From Euglena gracilis (lineage: Eukaryota; Euglenida; Euglenophyceae; Euglenales): a stretch of 64,000 nt of DNA. Location of the stretch: positions 3,454,017-3,518,016 of the forward strand of contig CP154955.1 in NCBI GenBank assembly GCA_039621445.1. The letters run 5' to 3'. The notes under the pieces were generated by a model, which saw only the letters and a program-made list of their open reading frames with translations, did no database searches and was not told where the DNA came from. Made by a program: the position numbers and the translations under genes. Shown piece by piece: positions 1 through 12,599 of this stretch. Each line of letters begins with the position of its first letter. Position 1 is the stretch's first letter.

Positions 1-1285
1 GTCAGTCACTTTTCAAAAATCAGTCAAACACTTTCTACCTCTCCTGGGGGGGGGTCACTTTGGTGGCAAAAATGGCAAAAAAAATCAAAAGATTTTGGTC
101 AAAAATCAAAATTGTTCGGTGCCAGGTGGCCACTGTCAGCCAATCCTGGCCGACCCCACCAGCAAGTGACCCCCCCCCCAGTCGGTTAGCAGCGGCTTGC
201 TCCGGACCCTCCTCCTGGGGAGATGACCCAAACTGGCCCCTGTCCGCGGGTATTGGCCGGACAGACCGATCAGGGTGACCCTCCCGCCCGATGGCCACAC
301 GTGGTATGAGTCTGGGTGACAACTTGTGAACTGTGTACGTCAAGCGGTTCACTTCAGGCTTGGAGACCCAGCAAGTGGTAAGGTGGGCTACTGCCGTCTC
401 GGTCTGGGTGGCTAACATAAACAACTGTTGAGGGCACTGGGTTCGCATGGACCCCGTTGGCAAAAACGTTGTGGGAGAGCCACGGGAACGGTGCAGGAAC
501 TTCTCGAAATCTGGGAGACGCATCATATGGCGAAGGGGGGGGGGGCTGGAGCCAAAAACCAATCAGTCACTCCGAAAAAATCAGTCAGCCCCCCTCGTCG
601 GAGTGGGGTCAGTCACACCTTAAGCAATGGCATGGTCCCTTCAGGCAGCTGGACAGGAATTAAAGCTCATTGATGGGGGGAGGGGGTCCGGGGGGGCTGC
701 AGGCTTGCTGGCTGGCTGGACCCCCGGGGGGAATTACTATCTCTCCCATAACTCTCGGCGGAGGCACATTAGCTTGACCATCATGATACACATCATGATA
801 CAGACACATTTCATGCCCATCAGATATTTCTGCCATTGGTCGCACAGGCATGCGAATGCCACAGTGGAAAGCAGCATAGCCGATCACGAGGTGGCGTGAT
901 GTGCCTGCATGCAAGCACATCCAGACCACACCATTCCATCCAAAACGTACAAAGCACATCTGCTCAATGGCAGATGGCATGAGTAACGATATATCAATGT
1001 TGAGAGACGCCAGGGGCTGCCGATGTGGGGTGGGACTGTGAACTTTGTCCAGTGGGGAGGGGGGGAAGACCACTCCATTTGAATTGCGTGAACGTAATAT
1101 TAATACATAATTATATATCATTATTAATGAGGTGTATATTGCATGCATAACAGAGACATTACCTGTGTTAAATATAATGCGGTCGTATGTTGTACGCATT
1201 CTATCTCCGCTATCTCCAGAAATTCAACTGGAGTGTGCTTTGAAGAGCCCAGGGGGGGGAGAAACTGCACACGGGCCGGTCAACA
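1..1285. other. No gene seen; short direct repeats
   Basis: No convincing coding frame on either strand. A GTCAGTCAC/AAAAATCAGTCA motif occurs at about 1-30 and again in the same orientation at about 560-620, next to G-tracts, which suggests the remnant of a small element. A GGCTGGCTGGACCCCCGGGGG stretch near 703-731 resembles the subterminal part of the hAT-type elements annotated later. Confidence 0.4.
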
Positions 1286-1292
1286 ACTGCAC

Positions 1293-1355
1293 TGCAAAAA
1301 AAAAACTGCAAAAAACTGCAAAAAAAACTGCAAAAAACTGCAAAAAAAACTGCAC
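1293..1355. repeat. (CTGCAAAAAA)n microsatellite
   Basis: Imperfect tandem copies of a 9-11 base unit, CTGC followed by a variable A run. The same unit recurs at 2098-2232. The intervening 740 bases show no gene that I can support. Confidence 0.85.
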
Positions 1356-2097
1356 TTCAACAAAAATTAGCAATAAACAAGCTAAAGTGAGGTGAATATG
1401 CAAAACAACGTAAATTGCGACCACATCAGCACACCCCAATTCACCTAACTTTTTTTTGCGCAGCTTTGGAGCTTATGACGACAAAAATGGAAGCAATCAA
1501 AAAAAAAGAACACTGCACATGGTTTTTCATGCATTATGCATTGAAATGCAAGTCATGTGTTTGGATGCCGGGCCACACTACTTTTCCTGCACCAAAACTT
1601 GTACCGACCATGCCCACAAAGATGACAAACAGTTTCCTTTCTAAATATGGAAAAAAATGCACATCGAAATTGTATTCGTCCCATGGGGTGGAATCCAAGG
1701 CAAAGGTCAACAGCTGCTCAACGACGTCAGAACTCAAACGTGGCCGACGATCTGCCAAAATCATCCTCAGTCGACTGAATGCATATGACAACTGCATCAG
1801 AGGGGGCCAAAGCAAGGTACATGCGCAAAAAAATATGCATGTCTGGGAACGTTTTGGCTTGCTTGATTATATCTTTCCAGAAAGCATGCAAATCAGGTAT
1901 TGGGCTGGAACGAAGACGTCGGTTACCTGTTGTAAATCACTTTTGCGCACTCCTTTGACGACTGCCCTCACAACCTTCAACATTGTTCAAACCTCCTACA
2001 ATGCAAAGGTTGGAGAGGAAGCAATTTGGGTTGGGGAGTAATTGTGGACTTGTCACCAAAACAACAAGCACCAAAAAATAAACATCTTAGGTTGGAT

Positions 2098-2232
2098 CAA
2101 AAAAAAAAAAAACTGCAAAAAAAACTCCACGTGTGCAGTTCTTTCAGAAAAAAAAACTGCAAAAAACTGCAAAAAAAAACTGCAAAAAACCCAAAATGTG
2201 AAAACTGCAAAAAAACTGCAAAAACTGCACGG
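2098..2232. repeat. (CTGCAAAAAA)n microsatellite, second array
   Basis: Same unit as at 1293-1355, with A runs of 4 to 12. Confidence 0.85.
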
Positions 2233-2439
2233 TGCATATTTTCCACCCCCCTGAAGAGCCACATCCACACGGTGAGGGTTGAGAATGAGATGGCCATTGG
2301 CAATTGCCAGGAGCGAGAGGCCCACCACCCCAGGGATCATCAGCGAACAACAGACGATCAGGCATTGCATTGGGTGGCGGGGTGCCCCCCAGCAGGGCTG
2401 AATGCATGCTGCGGAGGGCGGCTGATTACCCTGGATGGC

Positions 2440-3020
2440 TTCTTTTTTACAACTGCCCCGGGGGGGGGGGGGGTGGCTTGAAAAATGGGGTGCCTGAGGT
2501 TTTAGGTCCTGGCCACGGACGACCAAAATCAAACTCCCTTAAGAATGGACACTTTCAGGCCGTGGCACCTTCGGCGGCTGTGCTATATGGGACAACCCTG
2601 ACCCCGGGGGGGGGGGTCGAAGGTGCCCCCTGCCTGCCCAGAGCACCCATTCCCCGGGGGGGGGGGGGCGACCTTCCCAAAAAATGCAGCCGAATTCGCG
2701 CCAAACATTTTTGGGAAATGCTTCGGACAGCCCAATGGGGACTTGGTCATCCAGTTGGGGACCCCCGGACTCCCCCCTCCCCCCTGTGCAGTTCACTTCA
2801 CCAAGTGAACTGGGGGGTCGCCCCCCCCCCCCCGGCCAATCCACCCCAACCGCCAAGAACCCTTGTTTCAGGGTGCTCCCTGCAATGGCTTTGTGCCCAA
2901 AGACATTGCTTGAACTGGGTTCAGCTTCGGACTGACCCCAGCAGAGAGTTTGGGGGGATTAACGGCACAAATCCAAATTTTTTGGAACGTTGACCGAGGG
3001 AGACGGGACTGTCCCAGGAA
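2440..3020. repeat. G/C-tract cluster with palindromes
   Basis: Repeated CCCCGGGGGGG blocks at about 2458, 2602 and 2654, and a short palindrome CAGTTCACTT/AAGTGAACTG at 2789-2812. This is probably a degraded cluster of the G-tract foldback elements seen from 27 kb onward. No target duplication could be identified here. Confidence 0.4.
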
Positions 3021-3028
3021 CGGATGTC

Positions 3029-3064
3029 TCAAAAACCCCCCCCCCCCCCCCCCCCCCCCCCAAA

Positions 3065-3101
<37 letters not shown>

Positions 3102-3262
3102 ACCCCCACCCCCCCCCCCCCCCCCCCCCCCCCCCCCACCCCCCCCCCCCCCCCCCCCCCCCCCCGCCCCCCCCCCCCCCCTCCCCCCCCCCCCCCCCCC
3201 CACCCCCCACCCCCCCCCCCCCCCCCCCCCCACCCCCCCTCCCCCCCCCCAACCCCCCCCCC
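3029..3262. repeat. Long poly-C tract (poly-G on minus strand)
   Basis: About 230 bases almost entirely C, interrupted by single A, G or T bases and by one AAAAA. The overlapping open frames (poly-Pro, poly-Gly) are consequences of composition. Confidence 0.95.
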
Positions 3263-3264
3263 AC

Positions 3265-4325
3265 CCCCTTGTGTGTTTTTGTTTTTGGTGGGTTGAATCG
3301 ACACCTGGGCAGCCCATGCGGCGATTGAAAAAGCATCTTCCACGCTCTCCAAGCTTCGCCGGTCTCTCTTATGGTGTTCCAGCCCCCAAATTATATACCG
3401 AGGAGGTGAATTAGTGATGTGGGGAAATACCTGCATCCAGCACATGTCCCAGGGAATTGTTTTGGCATTTTTCACAGCAAACATCTGCTGGATCTGCTGG
3501 AAGGAAATCAAACAAGACAAACAAGAGCAAACAAGGCCAAAATGGCGACAATAATTATTACCCAATTTTAGGCAGCATCAACGCGAAATATAATGCCAAA
3601 AGTGTACAAGCTTCAGAAACTTTGGATGTTTTTGTGTTTTTGCACTTGAAAAATAAAGCATCAAATAAATTGGGGTACCCAAAACTTGTTCTTAAATTTC
3701 TTGAAAAATTGATTTTTGACCAAAAATCTCACCTCGGCGAAATGGCAGAGTCGAAGCTGGGGGGGGTTCACATGTGTGCAGAGGGGGTCACCGATCTCTT
3801 ATCTCGCCAGAATTAGAGCGAAACTCACCTCCCCCTCACTTGTCTTTGGCACGCCAATGTTCCAGGAAAGTGCCGTGACATGGGGGTGTGTCAACAAACG
3901 ACACGCTGGTCAACGACGGGGGTGGGCAGCCAAGAAGGACTGTCCATTATTTCCAAAAATGTCTGCCAGACAAAATGAGCCCATGGAGGCCAAGCACCTC
4001 TGGTCAGCCATGCCCTTGGGCCCAGCATCGCCTAGCATCGCCCTGCATCGCCTTTGAAGCCCTTGGAGGTGTACCTTCTGTGACTACATCCACTCAGATA
4101 CCTGCATCCATAGCATCCAATATACCATCTGCAACAACTTCATCCACTTTTATCCACTTTTGGTGATTTACCCACTTGTACAACTTTTGACAACTCTTGG
4201 CCACTTTTGGCCACTTTTGGCCACTTTGCCCAATTTCACTCACCCTTGGCCACAAGCATCTCCCCCAATTCCTAAATTTATTTGGCCAATCTGGTATCTA
4301 CATCCACCATACTAAATCAGTATCT
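3265..4325. other. No gene seen
   Basis: Mixed-composition sequence without a convincing exon. Short AGCATCGCC repeats occur at about 4023-4050. Confidence 0.4.
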
Positions 4326-4329
4326 GCAC

Positions 4330-4535
4330 TATCTTGTCCAGTGTCTGCATCCACTGAATCTTGTCTTGCATCTGCATCTTGTCCAGCGTCTGCATCTTGT
4401 CCAGCATCTGCATCTTGCCCAGTATGTGAATCTTGTCCAGTTTCTGCATCTTGTCCAGCATCTGCATCTTGTCCAGCGACCACAACATCTGCAACCACAG
4501 CATCTTGTCCAGAATCAGCAATCAATGCACCTTGT
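4330..4535. repeat. 18-bp minisatellite (CATCTTGTCCAGYRTCTG)
   Basis: About eleven degenerate copies of an 18-bp unit. Because 18 is a multiple of 3 it stays open in several frames, giving SASCPA-type or DKMQML-type repeats. These are unlikely to be genes. Confidence 0.85.
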
Positions 4536-4599
4536 TCAATACCTGCACCTTGCCTGATGTCCCAAAATGACCACAAAAGCCCCAAAGAGCAATCAAAAT

Positions 4600-6770
4600 G
4601 AGCTAAAATGCCTTGAAATAACCCAAAATAACCCAAAATACCAACAAAGATTCACAAAAATCCACAAAAAATAACCCAAAATCACCAAAAATGGCACAAA
4701 ATGACGGAAAATGCCATAAAATTGCTCATGTTGACCCAAATTTGCCCAATATTTGCCCAAATCAATGCAAAATGGCCCCCATTAGCAAAAAAAAAAAAAT
4801 AGCCAAGATGGGTGCAATACTGGAGATTTGTGGGAAAATTATTCTAAAAACGGTTCAATTTTTCGAAATTTACAAAAAAAACACTAGCATCGCCCAGCAC
4901 CGGAACCCCACCTCTGGTCTCCAAAAATCCAGCATTGCCCAGCATCGCCCAGCATCGCCCAGCAGAGGGCTTGAAGGGCTTGCTCAGAGGTGCTTGATGG
5001 AGACCCCCATTCACCGTATGGCCGCCGGCACGCCTGGCCCGTGTTCTAATCATTTTGGGACGATTTTGGGCGCTTTTTTGGGCGGGGGGTCGAAAGCCAA
5101 TTTTTCAAAGCATCTCGAAAATGAAGCAAAGTCAAAGGAAATATCTGGAGGCCAAAAATGAAATCCTTGGAATGCGCTATCCAACCGTGATTGACTTTTC
5201 CCCAACTCTTCGTGTTGCCCCAGTCATGGCCATTTTTTGACCAATTTCGGCCCATTTCGGGGGCCATTTTTGGTTGTATTTGGGGGGGGGGTCGGAAAAA
5301 TAACGTTTTCAAAATACCTTGGAATTGAACAGAATCAAAAAAAATCCGGCTACCTTTAAAAAAAAACACAGAGACACTCCTTGGAACACCATCTGTGCAA
5401 CGCCATCTAACGGTGTTTTTGATGATATCCCGTACAGCTTGAGTTATGGCCATTAATCTAATTAAATTTTACGGCGCTCCGTGGCCTGTTTTGACTTCCA
5501 TTTTGGGGACAAAAAATTCGAAATTTCGAAATATCTGAAAAGGGGTGGCCAATCAATCACTGCGGAACTAAAAATCATGCCCCAGGGACCTTGCACCACC
5601 CCGTAAAGGTCCTCAGGCCAGCTGCGCGCCTGGACTGAAATTCAGGCCGTTTCAGTCTCTTCTTGGGTCCAAAATGGTGGCCAACCACTTCAAAAGACCT
5701 CCGTGCAGGCCGTGCTGGTCTGTAAGGCTGCCGGCAACCATATGTGTCAAACATCTGCTGCTTCGTGGCACCACCAGGCACTTAAAGAGCTCCGCGCTAC
5801 AAAAACCTGATAATTATTTGGGCAGCCGAAATACCACACCAAGGAGAGGTGGGAGCCACTCGACGTGAAATTCATGACATGAACACATGGAATTCTCCAA
5901 AGCTGCTTGGCCCAAAGTTTCTTGCCAGGCCAAGGCTGAATGAAGACCCGAAGGGGTTTGGCCATAATGAATGAAAGCAAGATGATGACGACGACGATGA
6001 AATTGATGAATGAAATGGAATCAATACCAACAGTAAAATAAAACATCGAATACGTGAAAACCTCAGAAATTATGCCTTTTGTCTCATTTTGGTCAAAATT
6101 TTGGTCCAAATACAGTGCGAACAAAAATTACGGAAACAAAATTGCAAAAAAAAATGTCACGGACAAAATATTATGGGAAAATTCAACGTTTCAGGGAAAA
6201 TGGTATAATTCTTTTTCAGCTGCAATGAATATTTTTTATGGCAAACAGGCCATTCAAATTTCAAAAAAATGGTCAAAATGGACGTCTGTGGTCGTTGTTG
6301 TAATTTATCATTGTAAAATAAAACCCCCAAATGGCACAACAACATTACACAAGCCCATATTTGTGTGTGCTTGAAATTTGACTACCCCTCCCCGACAAGG
6401 CGTAGGAAAGACACACGGGACAACAATTACAGCAAAAAAAAATATGGGAAAATCGGGGTGGTTTCCCATAATTTTTGTCTCCCGTAATTTTTGTCCAGAC
6501 TGTAATAACCCCCCATTCACCTGAGCAATGGAGCCCTTGACTTCTAATGCCCCCCCCCCCCCAAAAAGGACCCTGGGAAGAGCGGTGGTGGCGGCGGCGG
6601 CAGAAATAGCAGCAGGGCAGGAAAAGTGCAAGCATCAGACCTTCATTTCCTTTCCACACCGTTCAACTCTCACAGCTTCTTCTGTCCTTGGGACAAGAGA
6701 AAACAGGACTCTAGACACGCCCAGGGCTGCCCAGCCCCCGCATGGGACCATTCATCCCCTCTCACAACCA
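4600..6770. other. No gene seen; CCAAAATAA- and ATCGCCCAGC-type simple repeats
   Basis: 4600-4760 is built from degenerate CCCAAAATRA units. 4935-4970 holds AGCATCGCCC repeats like those near 4030. The rest has no supported exon. Confidence 0.4.
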
Positions 6771-6779
6771 CGACGGCAC

Positions 6780-6937
6780 CAAAGGTTCGTCGGTCGGCAA
6801 CTCTACGAACGTCACACTCATGTCCGGCAGGGGACCCCCTGGGGACGTTCGCCAAAGAGTGGGGGGGATCGTCAGAGATAATGATGGAGATTGTCCACAT
6901 GACAATAAAGGCGGCACTCAAAAGATTCCTCTCGGCG
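6780..6937 (+). CDS. Candidate exon of unidentified protein
   Basis: The frame reads into a segment ending ...EIMMEIVHMTIKAALKRFLSA, followed directly by a consensus donor (GCG|GTAAGT, intron from 6938) in phase 0. The helix-like amino-acid pattern and the donor are the only support. I could not fix the upstream acceptor or find the next exon, so the start is approximate. No family recognised. Confidence 0.3.
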
Positions 6938-9220
6938 GTAAGTGGCTGGTGAGCTTCTGCTGGCCCTTCAAACTGGATGCGCAACCGACAACAGGAATCA
7001 TTATTTGCTGGGGCTCATTTTGGCATAAAAACTGTTATTCGCTTCATCATAGGTGGCCAATCTCGTGCTTACACGTTGTTGTCTGGGGCCATGTGCGCAT
7101 TTTTCTTTTGAAAATCACCATACCTGGCACCCAAAATCCATATAATTCAATTGAGGTATGATCTGGTGCCCCAGGACTTGGATAGAGACGTTAAAGCTTT
7201 TGACAATTACAGCGGTGTCACCACAGCACACCCAGCATGGATGTTTGGGAACCTTCCAACAGGTAACTCAACATAAAATGTTGTTAGAATATTTTGGTGC
7301 ACAAAAAACTGAGTCCTACACTATGACATCATTCAATTTCACCCCCAAAATATGCTGGTCCAATCACGCAAACTGTCCACTTACGCAAATGTGCAAGACC
7401 ATTTGCACAACTGCGCAAATGGTTCATTCACGCACTTTTTTTGCCTTCCCAAATTCACCCCATCAACTTGCCCCAAGCTACTCCCTGATAGGGAGAACTT
7501 CAAAGATCCCGAAAACCTTTTTCGGGTGTGTGGGGGGGGGGGTCTGAAAGGTGACCCATTCTTGTTCAACCTTGGGCCAAATTTTTTTTGATGCTTCGTC
7601 CCAAAAACAGGGAAACCCAGGGAGCACCCACTCAGCTTCCCCCCCCCAAGGATGTCGAGTCAAGCCAGCATCCCCACCCCACTTTGGAGACCACCAAACA
7701 CAATCTGCACAAAAGGAAGACAGGTAGTAACTGATGAGGATGTGTGGCGTCGGCATATTCGGGCCCAGCCACCTAAGCCCCAGGCGGGCCCCAGCACACA
7801 GCCTCCGATGGAGGGAGCCGGGGCAAGGATAGGCAGCAATAGCCAGCGAACGGCGAGGCTGGAGACGAGCCGGGAATACGCCGAAGATCGACACGGTACG
7901 TCGATGGGCTCGGGGGGAACTCACATGGGAGCGAGCCCCATCTCACGAATGGGTCAAAGATTACATGATCAGGATCATGGATTCACGTAGCGATCAACGG
8001 GGAGCACTTTTTGTGGGCCAAAGCTTCCCAAAAAATTTTTGCGACACTTCGGCCGGAACCCACCCCCAGCCCCCCCTGTGTGCACTTATGAGTTAAAAAG
8101 ACAACCTTCGGCCTTCGACTGGCGATGGGTGCACCCCCTGGGGGAGGGGCCCAGCGGAGGCCACACCATGGTTGACTGACTCTATGATCTGGCTCCAGCT
8201 TGGTGGTTGGGCCCAGGGGGCGGGGTCCAGCAGGCTCAAACCCACTAACGCCCAAACAAAGCTTGAAGGGGACCCGCTCCGCCAGTGCCTCCCCTTTTTC
8301 GAACGGCCGAAATCCGTTGATGATTTGATGGTTTTGAGCCATTTTGGCCCGCATGGCCTGAACTGCGGGAGCTGCGGGCACAAGAAATGGTACAGCACCA
8401 CCCCCAACGTGGCTTTCCATCAAACCCGGCTCTCTTCTGATAGCTCGGGAACTCTTCCGAGGAAGAAGAGCTCCCGAAAACTGACCAGCAATCCTGAAAC
8501 CAGTGGCAAAAATGAGGAAGAAATCCCTCCCAAAAAACCCGTTCTGGCCAGAGCGTCCCTTAGCGATCCCCTCGGGGGTCCAGCTCAGAGGCTGGGAAAT
8601 TCAGGCTGGCTGGAAAAAGGCTGCTGGCTGATTCCCCCCTTTTATGAGAGTCCCCCAATTGAAACTGGACCCGACCCTACGTCGAACCAGGTACCAAAAA
8701 GTCAAACCCAAAAAAAAAAGGCGCGCCTAAAAAAAGGCATGCCTAAAACTCTGCCAATTGCACAAAAAAAAAACAATCTTTGATGCATCATTTGCCCTGC
8801 CCCCCAATCCTGACCCCTTTAGCTCCAAATAATTAATTCCCATACTGCTCATCAAGGTTGGAGACTAACGTGGGAGGGTGAGAGCTCGGAGAGACATAGC
8901 TGCTGCATTGGGGGGGGGACGAAAACACAGATCATGGGAGTGCAGAGCACACTCGAGGCACAACTGAGAAGAACCCAGCCACCATTAGAGACCCTGACTT
9001 CCGAAAGAGTCAAGCTGTGAAATCTGGAAATGACGAACCCCGCTGAATAAAATTATGCAGCCAACCACAAAACATAGCAACATACAGCAAAGGTATTAAG
9101 CCCCCCCTCCAAATCCTTCTCGGCAAAGGAGGACAACTGCAACGACGACGAAGGACGACTCAGAGGATCAGGCCTCGACTGCGGGCAGGGGGGGGGGCAC
9201 ACACAGAAGCAATGGGGCAA
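6938..9220. other. No gene seen; possibly intron of the preceding exon
   Basis: No exon that I can support. Around 8560-8635 lies a GGTCCAGC...GGCTGGCTGGAAAAAGGCTGCTGGCTG stretch related to the 27.0-kb hAT-type element family. Confidence 0.35.
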
Positions 9221-9223
9221 GGC

Positions 9224-9355
9224 CTACAACACCACATTTGCCCACAGCTGCATGATGTACTGCTGCTGATTCATCTTCAGCCCCATGAGCCGCACCAGAA
9301 CTTCGTCGGCCTGGCGGGTTTCTTCTTCAGTCAGTCCCATCCAGACCGACATTCA
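9224..9355 (-). CDS. Candidate C-terminal exon, unidentified protein
   Basis: The minus strand reads VWMGLTEEETRQADEVLVRL, continues with MGLKMNQQQYIMQLWANVVL, and then stops at TAG (9224-9226). The charged, helix-forming composition is unlike the surrounding noncoding DNA, so I take it as a real last exon. Its 5' border is uncertain. It could be the end of the same minus-strand gene as the candidate exons at 13.5-17.3 kb, but nothing in the sequence proves the link. Confidence 0.4.
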
Positions 9356-9359
9356 CTCA

Positions 9360-10857
9360 TTCACTCAGCGCACTTGGCATAATTAAAGATTAATTAATGA
9401 TATAATAATTAATGATTTCTAATTAAAATCATTAATTGATTAACAATTATAATTATATAATTTTAAGGCTTGATAGAATTAAGTTTTGGGGGGGTGACGC
9501 ATTTATGATGATTCCAATGGTAATATGGAGTGAAACACAAAACTTCAAGGTTGTGGTGAGCGTAGATAAACTGTGGTTAGTAAATGTTGGTCTGGTCCCA
9601 TGGCGGAGGCCAGGGAGAGAGCCTGGGGAAGGGGAAATCAGGAAAAAAAGCATAGCACAGGGGGTGGAACTCAAATAGTTTGCTACTGATCAGGGAGGTC
9701 GCATTCCATTAAAAAAACAGTCAGTCACAGTTTGGACAGAAGTTCTTGAGGGGCAAAATGAAACCAATTTACAAACAAATTACACTTTGTAACACTTGTA
9801 GCATTTTACACAAAATGTAAATTCTTCCTTGCTGCAAACCGATCCTGGCAGATCAGTCACCAATGTGACAGTCAAAGATAGTGTTTTCCTCCGTTAGTAA
9901 TCCCAGTTGTTTTGCAATGTCCGAGACAAAAAAAATGAAGTTTTTAAAATGCAAAGTTGCATTCCCAAGTACTGGGTGTATCTGCCATTTTGGCGGTGAA
10001 GGAAATTTTATGATCAGTTACACAGCGTCTGTTTAGCTCAGCTGAGTTGCAAAAGAAATTCTTTCCAAAGAAAGGTGAGCAAAAAACAAATCGACAACAA
10101 GAAAGTTTAAATTAAATTTGCTGAAGAAAGCAAGAGCAAAATCGAAGCCTTCGAGAAAAAGCCAACTCAAGTCTATGGAAAGCAAAACACATCTGCCTGG
10201 TTCCTTGCAATGCAATGCAATGCAATGCAATCTTTTCAAGAGAAGGCACTCCCTGGGGCAAGTCTCGGGCCCCTGCAGGTTTGACAAAAAAAATTCCCTT
10301 AAAATCAGCGAATTTTGTGCCCCACTGCACCTTGGGCACCCGAACCCCGCCCCCCCTAAGTCTGGTCTTGGCAACACCTAGAAAATGAAGGTCGGCCTGA
10401 AATTGGGTGGGGAACCAGGTGCCTCTGAAACCCACACGTGAAACTAAGGGTTCCCATTCTCCCACCCCCAGAGATTCCCATACAACCCTGGGGTCCAACC
10501 CCTCAAAACCATCCCGTGCACAGGCCAACAGTTGCACGTGAAATGGCGGGCTGGGTTGATCAAGGTCGTCCAGGGTCAACCATCGTCGACATCCACCCCT
10601 ATTAAACTGGCCATGACAAATGCAACATTCCGTCTGGTAACATTCCGTCTGGTTTGCGGACCCCCTTCCAAAACGGGGGGGGGGGGGGTTGGTGGGTCCT
10701 CCCCCCCTCCTCCCTCCAGTTTTTGGTTGCCGAAAATTTCGGCCGTTTTTGGGGGTAAAAAAAAAACAATTCTTCTGAAATTTCTCGAAAATGGTGGGGA
10801 ATCAGAGGAAATGTCAGGAGAACCAAACTGAAGCAGGACGGTCCATAACTAAATGCT
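9360..10857. other. No gene seen; AT-rich then mixed
   Basis: 9380-9470 is an ATTAATT-rich stretch. The remainder shows no supported gene. A CAATG pentamer repeat lies at 10205-10230. Confidence 0.4.
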
Positions 10858-10865
10858 GTCCCAAT

Positions 10866-11290
10866 CAGGCTTTTGCTTAAGGACCCCGGGGCTAGCCAAT
10901 CGGCTAGACACTGGAAAAAGTGGACTAGCTGGACCCCCCCTCCCCCCGGGGGGGGGGGGCCGAGGGTCCCCCCGGACTGGAAAAAAAATTTTCCTCCGGC
11001 GCACAGCGCCGGAGGAAAAATGAGGTTTTTAACAGGGTTTTGGCTGATTTTGTTCCAAAAATTCCCAAAAATGGCCAAAAACGGGCATTTTTGGCCATTT
11101 TTGGGGGTCCCAAAAAAAATTTTCGGCGCTTCGCGCCGGTCACTGGAAAAAAAAATTCCACTAGCTAGCCCTGCTAGCAGACCCCCCGGGGGGGGGTCTG
11201 CTAGAAAACCCACTAGCCAAATTTGGACTAGCTGCAGTCCACCCCCCCCCCCCCCCGGGGGGGTACTGCAATCCCTTAAGCAAAAGCCTG
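10866..11290. mobile_element. Complete hAT-type foldback element (MITE-like)
   Basis: Perfect 17-bp terminal inverted repeats CAGGCTTTTGCTTAAGG (10866-10882 and 11274-11290) are flanked by an 8-bp target duplication GTCCCAAT (10858-10865 and 11291-11298). CAGG termini plus an 8-bp duplication are hallmarks of the hAT superfamily. The 425-bp body has no transposase. It contains GGACCCCC/GGGGGTCC tracts, a CTAGCTGGAC motif in both orientations, and two GC hairpins: CCTCCGGCGC-ACA-GCGCCGGAGG near 11003 and CGGCGC-TTC-GCGCCG at 11125-11139. Mobilisation by a hAT transposase in trans is inferred. Confidence 0.92.
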
Positions 11291-12440
11291 GTCCCAATAC
11301 ACTTCAACTGAAAAATAAGGATTTTTTACATGCAGGCGTCACTCTCCGTCCACTCCCCAATGGGAAGGAAGTGCCCCCTACTACTGGCTGCAAACGAAGA
11401 CAGAAAGAGCAAAAGCGGTCACGCCACAGGGTTGATGGCTAACGCTTAAAGTCGCCACCAATGGATGGGGGAGAGATGGGGGAGGAAATCCGTATTGCAA
11501 ACGCGACGTCCGTTGCTGGAAACCTACAGGGGGGTCTTACCTACAGTCTTACTTACAGGGGGGTCCCCGAGCTATTCCCATCCCCGGGACCCTTTACGGC
11601 CCAATGGGAACAGTATGGGGGGGAACAGCTCGGGGGAGCACCCCAAGCTATTCCCATACCCGAACCTCGGGCAGCCCAAAAGTGCAACTTTTCTTGTTGA
11701 GTCACAAAATTCTGGCAGTTTTAGTGAAAATGTGCATCCGCGCATTCCGGAAGCGGAGTGCGCACATGCGCATTCCACGTGGTTTGATGTTTCTTCCAGA
11801 CTGGGGCTAAACACCATAAAAATGAATTGTTTGGATTTAACACGACCACAGGGACCACCCTGTGTGCACTGTGGCTGTTTCTTGGTGCCTTCTATCCCTT
11901 CTTCTGGCCTGGCGCTGTTGTTCGCCTCTGGCCCTTTTGTCTGTGTACGTGGAGGTGGCCGGAGCCTAGCGGGGACCACCCCCTTGTTCACTGGTTCAAC
12001 TACGTATCATGCTGTTCACAGCTGTTTCCCGACACCTGTGGTTGAATGCGTGGCGGGGCACACACTCGGCGCACTCCACTCGACATGCGGAACACGGGCG
12101 ACGCAGGCCAACCTGGACCTGGGTGTGCCACCTTATGTTCACCGGTGTGTGCTGATGGCACCTGGGGGCAGGGCCTGGCGAACCTGGGATGAGCATGGGA
12201 AGGAACTCCTTGCAGCCATTGAGACACAGCCCTCCCAAGGTCAAAACATTAGGGGTGCCACTGAGTGGCATTTTTTTTGGAAACCCAAAAGAATGCGCAG
12301 GTGCGCATTTTTGGAATGGACATAGGCTGTGGAAAGGGTGATTGCGCACGCGCATTGACAGATTGATGTTGAAGGACGCACTGGGTTTGGCCTGTTGCTT
12401 GCCTGCCTTGAATCCGAGTTGTGCACCACTATGATGTGTA
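11291..12440. other. No gene confidently seen
   Basis: One long plus-strand frame crosses 11465-12325. Its segment around 12080-12240 (PYVHRCVLMAPGGRAWRTWD, then EHGKELLAAIETQ) looks protein-like, but I see no flanking splice sites and do not call it. TGCGCA-rich motifs recur at 11745-11780, 12292-12312 and 12598-12614. Confidence 0.25.
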
Positions 12441-12442
12441 AA

Positions 12443-12490
12443 CCTGGGTAAACCGTCATTTTCAAAACGAAAAAGGTCGGTTTACCCAGG
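12443..12490. repeat. Small perfect hairpin
   Basis: CCTGGGTAAACCG (12443-12455) is repeated inverted as CGGTTTACCCAGG (12478-12490) around a 22-base loop. No target duplication is visible. Confidence 0.8.
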
Positions 12491-12599
12491 AAAAACCCCA
12501 GGGGTCGAAGGTAGTGGTGCCAATTTCGGTACCACGGGTTTCAGCTGACGACTGCGCCGCCCCGTCAAATGATGGCGACACAGTTAGTCCAAAAAAAAA

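Noticed and set aside
2868-3565. Poly-proline and poly-glycine proteins
   Set aside because: Direct consequence of the 230-bp C tract, in all three frames of each strand.
4197-4601. SASCPA-repeat secreted-looking protein
   Set aside because: 18-bp minisatellite open in several frames, no signal peptide or flanking coding structure.
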